Assembly (NCBI GenBank): GCA_905215015.1
Contig: CAJMOS010000011.1
Span: 1 to 43,068, forward strand
Source: an uncultured bacterium
Lineage (GTDB): Bacteria; Spirochaetota; Spirochaetia; Sphaerochaetales; Sphaerochaetaceae
Length of the DNA: 43,068 bases
Reading direction: 5' to 3'
Shown here: one piece after another, positions 8,141 through 15,998 of the stretch
How positions within the stretch are numbered: the first letter of the stretch is position 1
Layout: every line of letters begins with the position of its first letter
Notes under the pieces: model-generated
The model's input: only the letters and a program-made list of their open reading frames with translations
Told to the model about the DNA's origin: nothing
Databases searched by the model: none
Made by a program: the position numbers and the translations under genes

Positions 8141-9511
8141 ATGGACAACCTTTACAATATTTTGTTTTACTTCACCGACCAGCAGAGAGCAGATACATGT
8201 GGCTGTTATGGACAGAAACTGGACGTTACACCATGTCTGGATGATTTGGCCAAGGAAGGAACTATCTTCCAAACTGCTATTTCTCCCCAGCCTGTCTGTG
8301 GCCCCGCTCGTGCTATTTTCCAGACAGGGAAATGCGCCACCGAGCTTGGTTGCTTTCGCAATAGTAAGATGCTGCCACTGACAGTAAAGACGCTTGCCAA
8401 TTACATGGAGGGTGCCGGTTATGAGACTGGCTATGTGGGTAAATGGCATTTGGCAAGCGAGGGGAACCTTGAGGCTAAACCGTATATAGACTACCAGAGA
8501 AAACCTATTCCCCGTATCTTACGAGGTGGATATACCGGTTTTTGGCGTGCGAGCGATGTTCTGGAATTTACTTCGAACGGTTATGGAGGATACATCTTCG
8601 ACGAGAATGAAAACCGTATCGATTTCAACAAATACCGTGCTGACTTTATTGCAGAACAGGCTCTTGAGTTCCTCGAAAGATATGATGGCAAACGTCCGTT
8701 CTTTCTTACTGTTAGCCAAATAGAACCTCACCACCAGAATGATGCTGGCCATTATCAAGGTCCGGAAGGAAGCAAAGAACGGTTCAAGAATTTCGAGGTT
8801 CCTGCCGATTTGGTTGCATTTCCAGAAGGAGATTGGAAATCGGAATATCCGGATTATTTGGGAGCAGTCCATAGTTGCGACTGGAATTTTGGCCGACTGG
8901 TCAGGAAATTGAAAGAGCTAGATATTTATGACAAAACCATCATTGTCTATACGAGCGATCATGGTTCCCATTTCAGGACTCGCAACCATGATGCTCATAT
9001 GTGTGGTTACGATGATTACAAGCGCACCTGCCACGAGGCGGCGGTTCATGTTCCTCTTGTCATTACTGGTGGTCCATTCTGTCAGGGAGGCAAGCGGATT
9101 AAAGAGATTGTCTCAACGGCAAGTTTGCCCAAAACTTTTGTCCATCTTGCTGGGTATGAGGTAGGTGATGCGATGATTGGTGAAGAGCTTGATTTAGTAG
9201 CAAAAGGGAATCTTCCGGCCAATCGTGTTGATGAGGCGTTTATTCAGATTTCTGAAAGTCGGGTGGCGCGTTGCGTACGAGGCCGGCGGTATGTCTACGA
9301 GGTGGTAGCCCCTGGGGTCAATGGAGGTTCGGTCGGGAGCGCCAATCATTATGTGGATGACTTTTTATATGACTTGCAGGAGGATCCGAACGAATTGAAT
9401 AATTTGATCGGTGATCCTCATTATGGCTCGGTCCGTCTGATGATGCGGAAACATCTTCTTTCTCTTATTAAACAGATGGAGCATGCTGAGCCGTTGATTA
9501 CCGATTGGTAG
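8141..9511 (+). CDS. Sulfatase, Cys-type, predicted cytoplasmic (no. 1)
   Basis: Type I arylsulfatase-fold hydrolase of 456 residues. Active-site features are complete: N-terminal metal ligand region FTDQQ (Asp13), the maturation motif CxPxR as C53-G-P-A-R57, YVGKWHLA (Lys and His near 105-107), and YTSDHGSH with metal-binding Asp/His near 270. Cys53 would be converted to formylglycine by an anaerobic sulfatase-maturating enzyme not seen in this window. There is no signal peptide: the protein begins MDNLYNILFYF and enters the first core strand directly, so it should act in the cytoplasm. It follows tctA by 2 nt, with GGGAGG at 8125-8130, implying that the TTT substrate or its metabolite carries a sulfate ester. 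Phosphonate monoester hydrolases share the motif and are an alternative. Confidence 0.9.
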   Translation: MDNLYNILFYFTDQQRADTCGCYGQKLDVTPCLDDLAKEGTIFQTAISPQPVCGPARAIFQTGKCATELGCFRNSKMLPLTVKTLANYMEGAGYETGYVGKWHLASEGNLEAKPYIDYQRKPIPRILRGGYTGFWRASDVLEFTSNGYGGYIFDENENRIDFNKYRADFIAEQALEFLERYDGKRPFFLTVSQIEPHHQNDAGHYQGPEGSKERFKNFEVPADLVAFPEGDWKSEYPDYLGAVHSCDWNFGRLVRKLKELDIYDKTIIVYTSDHGSHFRTRNHDAHMCGYDDYKRTCHEAAVHVPLVITGGPFCQGGKRIKEIVSTASLPKTFVHLAGYEVGDAMIGEELDLVAKGNLPANRVDEAFIQISESRVARCVRGRRYVYEVVAPGVNGGSVGSANHYVDDFLYDLQEDPNELNNLIGDPHYGSVRLMMRKHLLSLIKQMEHAEPLITDW

Positions 9512-9516
9512 GAGCA

Positions 9517-10635
9517 ATGCGGCGCATGCCTAGAGTGCGAAAGGAAAAAGCAGACTTCGTCTATAGATACTTAAGGCAGTTTATCGAACAGAATAAATTT
9601 TCGGCTTCGGACAAACTGCCCAGTGAGATTTTTTTATGTGGGAGGCTTTCCGTCTGTCGCCATACGGTACGAGAAGCCACTGGTCGACTTGCGTCGGAGG
9701 GCTTTATCGTTTCAAAACGTGGAAGTGGTTCATGTTTTATTCGTGAAAAGGCAATAGAGGATCCATATATCGAGGATACATCCCGTTTGCAGATTGCATT
9801 GCTCATCCAAGGACAGGATCGGGAAGCGAGTGAAGGGTTTGTGCAAAGCATTCGAAGAACCCTGAAGCCTTACAATGTAGAACTGCGTGTGTTTTTCACT
9901 GACAACAAGATTGCCAATGAACGTTCTTGCCTTGAAGCGTGCATGCAAGGGTTCAATGGGTTGATTGTTGATGGTGTCAAGGCAAGTTTTATGAGCCCGA
10001 ATCTTGATTGTTATGCACGTCTTTATGCGCAAAGTATTCCTTTTGCCTTCTACAATAACTATTACAGCGGTACCAAATATCCTCGTATTACAATTGATGA
10101 TGAAGGTTGTGCCGATCTGTTGGTCAAGGAGCTAGCAGATAAGGGGCATACTCGGATTGCAGGTATTTTTCTTTGCGACAATTACCAAGGATGCAAGAAG
10201 TACCAGGGTTTTGCCAAGGCGCTTTTAAAGTATCATGCGGCTTTTGATGATAAATATATCAAATGGATGATTTCTGATGATCTTGAAGATCATGAGCAAA
10301 TCAAACGATTGATTAGTAGGTTTCTTAGGTCGATTCCAGATTGTACGGCAATTGCCTGTTGCAACATTATGTTTTATGAAACATTGCTTGAAGTAATGAA
10401 TGAGATGCACAAGTCAGTACCTAGGGATTATTCTGTGGTTTGTTTTGACTATTCCAAATCTGATTGGGAGACAGCTCCAGTTACCTGTTCGGTACATCCT
10501 CGTGATGAGATTGGTAAAGTAAGCGCCCAACTGCTGATGAATATGATTTTGGATTCCCATTACAAGAACAAGGAGTACTCCTACATTTTTCCTCCACGTA
10601 TTCATTATGGCTCAAGTGTGAGAACCCTTATCTGA
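9517..10635 (+). CDS. GntR-family regulator with LacI-type ligand-binding domain (AraR-like architecture)
   Basis: Transcription factor of about 372 residues. The N-terminal winged helix-turn-helix is GntR-type: LPSEIFLCGRLSVCRHTVREA followed by the wing LASEGFIVSKRGSGSCF (about residues 30-70). The rest is a periplasmic-binding-protein/LacI-like sensor (IALLIQGQD, FNGLIVDGV, ITIDDEGCADLLVKEL, GHTRIAGIF). This combination is that of the B. subtilis arabinose repressor AraR. It lies 5 nt after the sulfatase gene. The ATGs at 9517 and 9526 are both possible: GGAG at 9511-9514 is very close to the first and 11 nt from the second. It probably autoregulates the TTT-1/sulfatase operon in response to the imported compound, perhaps through the site at 4992. 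Confidence 0.9.
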   Translation: MRRMPRVRKEKADFVYRYLRQFIEQNKFSASDKLPSEIFLCGRLSVCRHTVREATGRLASEGFIVSKRGSGSCFIREKAIEDPYIEDTSRLQIALLIQGQDREASEGFVQSIRRTLKPYNVELRVFFTDNKIANERSCLEACMQGFNGLIVDGVKASFMSPNLDCYARLYAQSIPFAFYNNYYSGTKYPRITIDDEGCADLLVKELADKGHTRIAGIFLCDNYQGCKKYQGFAKALLKYHAAFDDKYIKWMISDDLEDHEQIKRLISRFLRSIPDCTAIACCNIMFYETLLEVMNEMHKSVPRDYSVVCFDYSKSDWETAPVTCSVHPRDEIGKVSAQLLMNMILDSHYKNKEYSYIFPPRIHYGSSVRTLI

Positions 10636-10670
10636 CCTCGCGTACCGGGAGTTTTTCTGTTGTCTCCTGC

Positions 10671-10717
10671 TGGACTCTCTTCCCCGCGCATGAGGAGGAT
10701 TGCTTTTCAAGAGTCCA
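10671..10717. repeat. Inverted repeat in the convergent gap 10636-10878
   Basis: TGGACTCT (10671-10678) and AGAGTCCA (10710-10717) are perfect 8-nt arms separated by 31 nt, just behind the GntR-type gene and in front of the 3' end of the minus-strand gene. No T-run follows in either direction, so it is not a typical terminator. Nothing else recognisable was seen in this 243-nt gap. Confidence 0.3.
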
Positions 10718-10878
10718 CCATATGGTTGGTTGCATCTGGCAGAACCGTACTCTTGTTCCTAGCACCTCGAGATGTTTACATACTTTCATCGACCCAACTG
10801 TGCCGGGCATGACAAGAGGAAAGAATTCTTTATATGACGAGGGCGCCTTTTCTTGCCGCCCCTCATCATGGATAGCTT

Positions 10879-11658
10879 TTATGCCTCCGTCCCCCAAGCC
10901 TCGATTTGTGTCAGGGCGGGAAAAGGAGAGGGATCGTCGGCCTTGACCAGATTGCTGACGGACAGGGTCTTGGTCGTGACCGGTGTCTCGAACGTGAAAT
11001 GTTGGGCGCTGTCGCTCTTTGTCAGCTTGACCGTGCGGGTTCCCTCGTCGGTGGTCAGGTCTGCCTGGACCCACCAAGCATCGTGGGGAAAATCGGCTCG
11101 GGTGTACAGGACCACCTCGTTGATTCTGACTTGTCTTCCGAAATCGATGGTCAGGGCTGCTTTCGGATCCCTGTTGATGCCCCAGCTGGAGTAGGGCCAG
11201 TGGCCATGACCATGGTTGGCCTTGATGCCGTCGATGGCGTTGCGGGCTTCGAACGAGGCTTCTCCCCGGGTTTCGACATTCGCATAGGCGTGGGGAAAGA
11301 GTGCTTTGTTGGCATGGCAGTCCATGGGATTCAATGCCAGATTGCGGAAACTTCTCCTTTCTTCAGGAAGGGCGTTTCGGACCGTCAGGTAGTGAAGGCT
11401 TCCCTGGAATGCGTTCGGGTCGTAGCAGACCCGTCTCTCGTTGAAAGGAATCGGCAGCGTATAGGTGCCGTCCAGATACAGCAGGGTAGGTGCAAGCGTT
11501 CCGTCCATCGTGCAGACGACAAAACCGGCTTGGTCTGCCTTGAGGGTAATCGTGTCGCCTTCCTCATATGGATTCTGGTAGACAAGCACCACCTCGTCGG
11601 TGCCTGACGCTGACGCTTTCGTCGTTTCCTGATTGGTAATGGATACAGTATAGGTCAT
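10879..11658 (-). CDS. Discoidin (F5/8 type C)-like carbohydrate-binding protein, cytoplasmic
   Basis: About 259 residues with no signal peptide. The C-terminal half resembles an F5/8 type C (discoidin, CBM32-like) jelly roll: AIDGIKANHGHG, WGINRDPKAALTIDFGRQVRINEVVLYTRADFPHD and TKTLSVSNLVKADDPSPFPALTQIEAWG. The N-terminal half (about 1-110) is not recognised. No glycosidase catalytic domain is present, so it may be an accessory or sugar-recognition protein. The ATG at 11658 (MTYTVS) is preferred over an in-frame GTG at 11676 because the latter lies in a near-palindromic operator-like site; neither has a good ribosome binding site. It follows the LacI gene on the same strand, yet its G+C content is clearly higher than that of its neighbours. 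Confidence 0.6.
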   Translation of the reverse strand: MTYTVSITNQETTKASASGTDEVVLVYQNPYEEGDTITLKADQAGFVVCTMDGTLAPTLLYLDGTYTLPIPFNERRVCYDPNAFQGSLHYLTVRNALPEERRSFRNLALNPMDCHANKALFPHAYANVETRGEASFEARNAIDGIKANHGHGHWPYSSWGINRDPKAALTIDFGRQVRINEVVLYTRADFPHDAWWVQADLTTDEGTRTVKLTKSDSAQHFTFETPVTTKTLSVSNLVKADDPSPFPALTQIEAWGTEA

Positions 11659-11675
11659 AGGGCAATCATAGAACA

Positions 11676-11696
11676 CTTTTGCCGTATACGCAAAAG
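11676..11696. promoter_or_regulatory. Candidate GntR operator (copy 2), near-perfect inverted repeat
   Basis: Arms CTTTTGC (11676-11682) and GCAAAAG (11690-11696) flank CGTATAC. The central GTATAC gives the GT-N-AC core seen in GntR-family operators. It lies 18-38 nt upstream of the discoidin-like gene's ATG (minus strand). Its sequence recurs at 4992-5012 with 17 of 21 matches. This could place the discoidin-like gene in the regulon of the GntR-type protein encoded at 9517 rather than that of the adjacent LacI protein (inference). Confidence 0.5.
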
Positions 11697-11737
11697 GGTG
11701 GCCGAAATAAGGGGGCTAGCGGACAAGTACATTGGCC

Positions 11738-12859
11738 TTAACGGTTAAGTTCCTTTGCTTTTTGGTCCTTGAGGAACTCCTTGTCGAGATAATGCAAAAG
11801 GGATTGCACATCATCGTGCGGTAACGAAGGCACATTGTTCCGAAGATATAAATTATCTCCAATGGTTTCGAGTGTTGATACTTTGGCGTCCTTCACAAGT
11901 ACTTGAAAGGCCATTGAGATTGCATTGTATGCCTGCTTGTAGGCACCTTGGTCGATAATTGCATCTAGAGCACCGGTTTCGAGGGCTTCTTTTGACTGCT
12001 CGAACAATTCGCTTCCCACAACAAAGAGTTGGCGATATTTCTTTTGCGCATGAACCAGAGATACAACCCTGATGGTCGTACGCGCATTATTGGCATAAAT
12101 GCCTTTGATGTCCGGCATTTTTTCCAGCAAGTCTTCCAATGTCTCGAACAGTTTTTCCGGATATTGCTTTGATTCATACAACTCGATGATCTGCAACTGT
12201 GGATTGATCGAGTCAAGCTCATCATAGAACCCACGTACGACCAACCCGTGGTTTGCACTATCACGTTTGGTACCGATGATTACCACATGAGCAGGACCTT
12301 TGACGACAGACCCTAGGTATTCAGCTGCAAGCTTTCCTGTCTTGTAAGCGTCCGCCATGATGCAAGAGGTGCGTCCACTGTGGGGAGCATCGGCAGAAAC
12401 CGTGAACAACTGTATTCCGTTATCAGTGAAGCGTTTGAGTGTGGAAAGGAATGGACTCTCTTCCCAGATAATGGTCACAAGCGCCTTCATTGTATGGTGA
12501 TAGAGTTCGTATATCTTGTCCAATTTGGCTAGTTGGTCTGCCTGGGTCCCATCAAAGGTGATCTTGATGATGTGGAAGTGGGCGTCTGCAAGCTCCGTTT
12601 CCCGGTGGATGATACCTGCCCAAATGTACTGGTAGAAGTATTGGTCGACACCGAGAGGAGCGGGAAAGAGCGCCACAATTGTCTTTTGCTCGTTGCTCGC
12701 CTTAGCCCCAACGACATAATTCAAAGATTGTGCAAGAGTAATTATTTCCTTGCGTTTGGCTTCGCTGACTCCTTTTGACCCTGAGAGCGCCTTGTATACA
12801 GTTCCTGGTGCTACATGCGCAAGTTCCGCAATATCGCTTAATGTGGTTTTCTCGGCCAT
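11738..12859 (-). CDS. LacI-family transcriptional regulator
   Basis: Repressor-type regulator of 373 residues. The LacI helix-turn-helix is at the N-terminus: TTLSDIAELAHVAPGTVYKALSG (about 5-27), with the hinge after LAQSLNYVVGAKAS. The remainder is a periplasmic-binding-like sensor domain (IVALFPAPLGVDQYFYQYIWAGI, VKGPAHVVIIGTKRD, IKGIYANNARTT). A promoter with TTGCTT and TATACT (16-nt spacing, minus strand, 12911 to 12884) precedes it, and GGGGAAGAG lies upstream of the ATG. It is divergent from TTT operon 2, and a perfect-armed 18-bp palindrome lies between the two promoters. It most likely represses that operon and itself. A tail past the sensor core is rich in Lys and Glu. Confidence 0.93.
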   Translation of the reverse strand: MAEKTTLSDIAELAHVAPGTVYKALSGSKGVSEAKRKEIITLAQSLNYVVGAKASNEQKTIVALFPAPLGVDQYFYQYIWAGIIHRETELADAHFHIIKITFDGTQADQLAKLDKIYELYHHTMKALVTIIWEESPFLSTLKRFTDNGIQLFTVSADAPHSGRTSCIMADAYKTGKLAAEYLGSVVKGPAHVVIIGTKRDSANHGLVVRGFYDELDSINPQLQIIELYESKQYPEKLFETLEDLLEKMPDIKGIYANNARTTIRVVSLVHAQKKYRQLFVVGSELFEQSKEALETGALDAIIDQGAYKQAYNAISMAFQVLVKDAKVSTLETIGDNLYLRNNVPSLPHDDVQSLLHYLDKEFLKDQKAKELNR

Positions 12860-12883
12860 GAATCTCTTCCCCTTGCTTGAAAA

Positions 12884-12911
12884 AGTATAACAACTCCAAA
12901 GAGAAAAGCAA
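12884..12911 (-). promoter_or_regulatory. Sigma-70-like promoter of the lacI-type gene at 11738-12859
   Basis: On the minus strand, -35 TTGCTT (12911-12906) and -10 TATACT (12889-12884) are separated by 16 nt, about 25 nt upstream of the ATG. The start point would be near 12877. Confidence 0.55.
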
Positions 12912-12928
12912 GGAATCGTTTTCTTTAA

Positions 12929-12946
12929 TAGAGAAATTTTTCTCTA
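12929..12946. promoter_or_regulatory. Palindromic operator between divergent lacI and TTT-2 promoters
   Basis: TAGAGAAA (12929-12936), TT, TTTCTCTA (12939-12946): an 18-bp inverted repeat with perfect 8-nt arms, the usual size of a LacI-family site. It is 17 nt from the -35 of the regulator's own promoter and about 30 nt upstream of the -35 of the tctB promoter, so one bound repressor could affect both. The binding protein is inferred from position. Confidence 0.65.
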
Positions 12947-12976
12947 AAAAATAACACATATAAGGAAAAATATTTC

Positions 12977-13004
12977 TTGACAGATGTAAAAAGCCTCTTA
13001 GAAT
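12977..13004 (+). promoter_or_regulatory. Sigma-70-like promoter of TTT operon 2
   Basis: A consensus -35 TTGACA (12977-12982) and -10 TAGAAT (12999-13004) with 16-nt spacing. The start point would be near 13011, giving a very short leader that contains AAGGAGG (13014-13020), 5 nt before the tctB ATG at 13026. Confidence 0.8.
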
Positions 13005-13025
13005 GGACACAAGAAGGAGGATTGT

Positions 13026-13463
13026 ATGACTATGTCTCGATTGCAGAGCAAGAATTTCGTTGGGGGAACGGTATCATTGATTCTGTCATTGATATTGTTT
13101 ACGCAAAACACGGAACCATCCAGCATGTATCCGTTTCTTGTGCTTGGGGGAATGTTGCTGTTCTCTGCCCTGACGATTGTCTTTTCCTTCCATTCAAACG
13201 AAGAAGAACCAGTACAAAGGTACGGCTTGAAAGAGCTCCTGTTGATGGTGGTTTTGTTTCTCAATCCGCTCGGCATGCAGACCATTGGATTTTGGACGAC
13301 AGCATTTTTGGAGATATTCATCTTCTCCCTCATTGTCGAGACGGATTTCACGAAAAAGAAAGTCTTTTCCATATTGTTGTTCTGTTTGTTGTGTGTGGTC
13401 GTGTCTTACTGCATCTTTGCGATTGGGCTTCGGATTCGTTGCCCACGGGGCAAGTTGCTATAA
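13026..13463 (+). CDS. tctB: Tripartite tricarboxylate transporter, small membrane subunit TctB, TTT no. 2
   Basis: Small inner-membrane protein of 145 residues with four hydrophobic helices: LQSKNFVGGTVSLILSLILF, MYPFLVLGGMLLFSALTIVF, ELLLMVVLFLNPLGMQTIGF and the C-terminal VFSILLFCLLCVVVSYCIFA. These match TctB size and topology. AAGGAGG sits 5 nt upstream of the ATG. Unlike the other two TTT operons here, tctB comes first, ahead of the binding-protein gene. It is paired with the TctA at 14462. Confidence 0.85.
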   Translation: MTMSRLQSKNFVGGTVSLILSLILFTQNTEPSSMYPFLVLGGMLLFSALTIVFSFHSNEEEPVQRYGLKELLLMVVLFLNPLGMQTIGFWTTAFLEIFIFSLIVETDFTKKKVFSILLFCLLCVVVSYCIFAIGLRIRCPRGKLL

Positions 13464-13476
13464 AAAGGAGAAAGAA

Positions 13477-14445
13477 ATGAAAGGAATGAAGCGTTTGGTA
13501 TGTGCGATGACGGTTCTTGCCGGTACATGTGGCATGTTGTTTTCCCAAGGAGGAACAGAACAGCAGGGGGCATATCCAGGCAAGGAAGTAAACGTGATTG
13601 TCATTGCAAATGCCGGAGGCGGTACCGATGCCATGGCAAGAGCTGTGACGAGTCCGCTTGAGAAAAAGTTGGGTAAACCGTTCGTGGTGGTGAACAACGG
13701 CACCGCAGGCGGTTTGGTTGCGACCGAGGATATTGCGGCGGCTCAAACAGACGGATATACATTGGGTGTTTTCTCCAATACAGATGTGGCGAACTTTGCT
13801 TGGGGTCAGAAGAATAGCAATGTCTCAGTGGACAATTACACCTATATTGCTGCTTTGAATACTACCAGCGATATCGTTGTCCTGAAGAAAGGGTCTCAGT
13901 TCAAGTCTCTTAGCGAGGTCATTTCGTATGCGAAAGCAAATCCTGGAAAACTGACGATGGGCTTGCCTTCCCCGACCCAGAAGATGAGCCTTGCCTTATA
14001 CGAGAAAGCTACAGAAACGGATGTGACGGACGTAGTCTATGGAGGAGGAAACAAGGTTTTTGCCGATTTGCTTGGCGGACATGTGGAAATGGGTATTCTC
14101 GGAGCAAAATTCGTGAAGCAGGCAAAGGAACAGGGGCTGACCATTCTTGGCATCATGCTGGATGACCGGCTGGATTCGGTTGGAGATATCCCCACTTTCA
14201 AAGAGCAGGGATATCCGATGTCAAACCCGGCTTGTCGTATGCTGGTTGGCCCAAAAGGAATCAGCCAGGACAAAGTAGACGTGCTTATTGCTGCTCTTCA
14301 GGATGGGTTTGCAGAGGGTGGTGAAATGAAAAAGAACATCGAGGCTCTTGGAGAGTCGCCTCTGCTGGTTGTCGGAGCTGACTTGGCGGATTTCCTCAAA
14401 CAGGACTTTGCCATGCGCCAGGATTACTACAAGAACGCTCAATAA
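13477..14445 (+). CDS. tctC: Tripartite tricarboxylate transporter, periplasmic binding protein (TctC/Bug family), TTT no. 2
   Basis: Periplasmic binding protein of about 322 residues. The signal peptide (about 1-24) ends near LFSQGGTEQQG. Bug-family features are VNVIVIANAGGGTDAMARAV (first strand and ligand loop), VVNNGTAGGLVATEDIA, and the later VVYGGGNKVFADLLGGHVEMG, the region that closes over the carboxylate. The ATG at 13477 is selected because AAGGAG lies 6 nt upstream; the frame is open further back, inside tctB. There is no hairpin between its stop and tctA (16 nt gap), in contrast to the operons where tctC is first. Confidence 0.92.
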   Translation: MKGMKRLVCAMTVLAGTCGMLFSQGGTEQQGAYPGKEVNVIVIANAGGGTDAMARAVTSPLEKKLGKPFVVVNNGTAGGLVATEDIAAAQTDGYTLGVFSNTDVANFAWGQKNSNVSVDNYTYIAALNTTSDIVVLKKGSQFKSLSEVISYAKANPGKLTMGLPSPTQKMSLALYEKATETDVTDVVYGGGNKVFADLLGGHVEMGILGAKFVKQAKEQGLTILGIMLDDRLDSVGDIPTFKEQGYPMSNPACRMLVGPKGISQDKVDVLIAALQDGFAEGGEMKKNIEALGESPLLVVGADLADFLKQDFAMRQDYYKNAQ

Positions 14446-14461
14446 CATTGGGAGGACTGTA

Positions 14462-15997
14462 ATGGAAACCGCCATGCAGGTATTGGGAAATCTCTTCTCC
14501 CTTCACATGCTTATCGCTTGTCTGGTAGGGACGCTTGTTGGCGTCGTGCTTGGAGCCATCCCCGGCATGAACGGAGGTATAGGCATTGCTGTTTGTCTGC
14601 CTTTTACCTATTCGATGGCTCCAGCGGAAGGGCTGGCGTTTCTTGGTGGCATGTATGTTGGGTCCTCCTATGGCGGTTCCATTGCGGGGATTTTGATCAA
14701 TGTTCCCGGAACAGCTGAATCTGCTTGCACGACGATTGAAGGATATCCGATGACATTGCGGGGAGAGGGTAAGAAAGCCCTCTATCTCTCTGTTCTTTCT
14801 TCTTCCTTTGGGTCTGTCGTGGGCTTGTTGGCATTGGTTTTTTGTGCGCCACTTCTAGCGAATGTCGCCGTCAAGTTCGGACCTCCGGAAATGTTGCTTC
14901 TGTCGTTATGTGGTCTGACTATTGTCGGGGCATTGACTGGCAAGGATATCATTCGGGGCATGTTTGCCGCCTGCTTTGGCCTTTTCCTCGCCATGGTTGG
15001 CGTTGACGAGGCAAGTGGACAATTCAGGTTTTATTTCGGCCTGCGACTGCTTCGTGGAGGGGTGGGGTTGATTCCCGCCGTCATTGGTTTGTTTGCCGTG
15101 GCCGAGATGATAAAGCAAGGGATATCCGCTTCATCGAAAGAGGAGCATCCCCGGATCCAACTGTTGCCTGCAAGTGTCCGCAAGACGTGGCATTTCATTT
15201 GGCATGACAGGATGCCCCTGTTGCTGAAATCCTCTGCCATTGGCACTTTTATAGGTGTCTTGCCGGGGACGGGAGGTGCCATCAGTTCTTTCTTGGCTTA
15301 TGGGGAAGCAAAAGGGAAGGATACCGAAGGCACATTCGGCAAAGGCAATCCTGACGGGATTATTGCTTCAGAAAGTGCAAACAATGCTGCGGTAGGCGGT
15401 TCGTTGGTCCCGATGCTGGCGTTGGGTATTCCTGGTTCTTCTACCAGCGCGATCATGTTTGGAGCGTTGACCATTCATGGTTTGGTTCCTGGTCAGAGCC
15501 TCTTTTCCGAGCATGCTGATATCGTCTACACGTTCTTCGGTGGCATGTTCCTAGTGACATTCTTCATGTTGCTGATTGGAATTGTCGGAATACCATTGTT
15601 TTCCTCCATTGTGAAGATCGACATCAAAAAGATCATTCCTTTTGTGTTGTTGTTCTCGTTGATTGGTGCGTACAGCGTGAATAACTCGATGTATGACGTT
15701 TGCATCGCGATGATCATGGGCCTTGTCGGAGTTTTCTTTTCGCGTGTGGGGATTCCTGTCACACCTGTCGTGCTGGGCTTGATTCTCGGGGACTTGATTG
15801 AAAGCAATTTCATTAGAACATTGACGATTGCAGGTGCAGAAGGAGTGAACCCTCTTGCATATATGTTTGCAAGGCCGTTATGCCTTGCCATCCTTGCATT
15901 GACAGTATACCTGATTGCAGCCAATGTTCGTGCACTTAAAAGAAGCCAGCAGATACAGCAGGGCACCAGCAACACGCAAGACTTGAAGGAAGAATAA
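14462..15997 (+). CDS. tctA: Tripartite tricarboxylate transporter, large permease TctA, TTT no. 2
   Basis: Large inner-membrane subunit of about 511 residues. TctA signatures: VVLGAIPGMNGGIGIAVCLP near residue 30, SSYGGSIAGILINVPGTAES then TTIEGYPMTLRGEGKKA, and in the second half IGVLPGTGGAISSFLAYGEA and SESANNAAVGGSLVPMLALG. The ATG at 14462 has GGGAGG 6 nt upstream; the frame extends back into tctC but without support. The sulfatase start at 15999 follows directly behind the stop. It should form the ion-coupled channel with TctB (13026) and receive solute from TctC (13477). Confidence 0.96.
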   Translation: METAMQVLGNLFSLHMLIACLVGTLVGVVLGAIPGMNGGIGIAVCLPFTYSMAPAEGLAFLGGMYVGSSYGGSIAGILINVPGTAESACTTIEGYPMTLRGEGKKALYLSVLSSSFGSVVGLLALVFCAPLLANVAVKFGPPEMLLLSLCGLTIVGALTGKDIIRGMFAACFGLFLAMVGVDEASGQFRFYFGLRLLRGGVGLIPAVIGLFAVAEMIKQGISASSKEEHPRIQLLPASVRKTWHFIWHDRMPLLLKSSAIGTFIGVLPGTGGAISSFLAYGEAKGKDTEGTFGKGNPDGIIASESANNAAVGGSLVPMLALGIPGSSTSAIMFGALTIHGLVPGQSLFSEHADIVYTFFGGMFLVTFFMLLIGIVGIPLFSSIVKIDIKKIIPFVLLFSLIGAYSVNNSMYDVCIAMIMGLVGVFFSRVGIPVTPVVLGLILGDLIESNFIRTLTIAGAEGVNPLAYMFARPLCLAILALTVYLIAANVRALKRSQQIQQGTSNTQDLKEE

Positions 15998-15998
15998 C

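Noticed and set aside
11736..11749. Terminator after the lacI-type gene (CTTAAC/GTTAAG)
   Set aside because: The stem is only 6 bp, overlaps the stop codon, is AT-rich and lacks a T-run on the minus strand.
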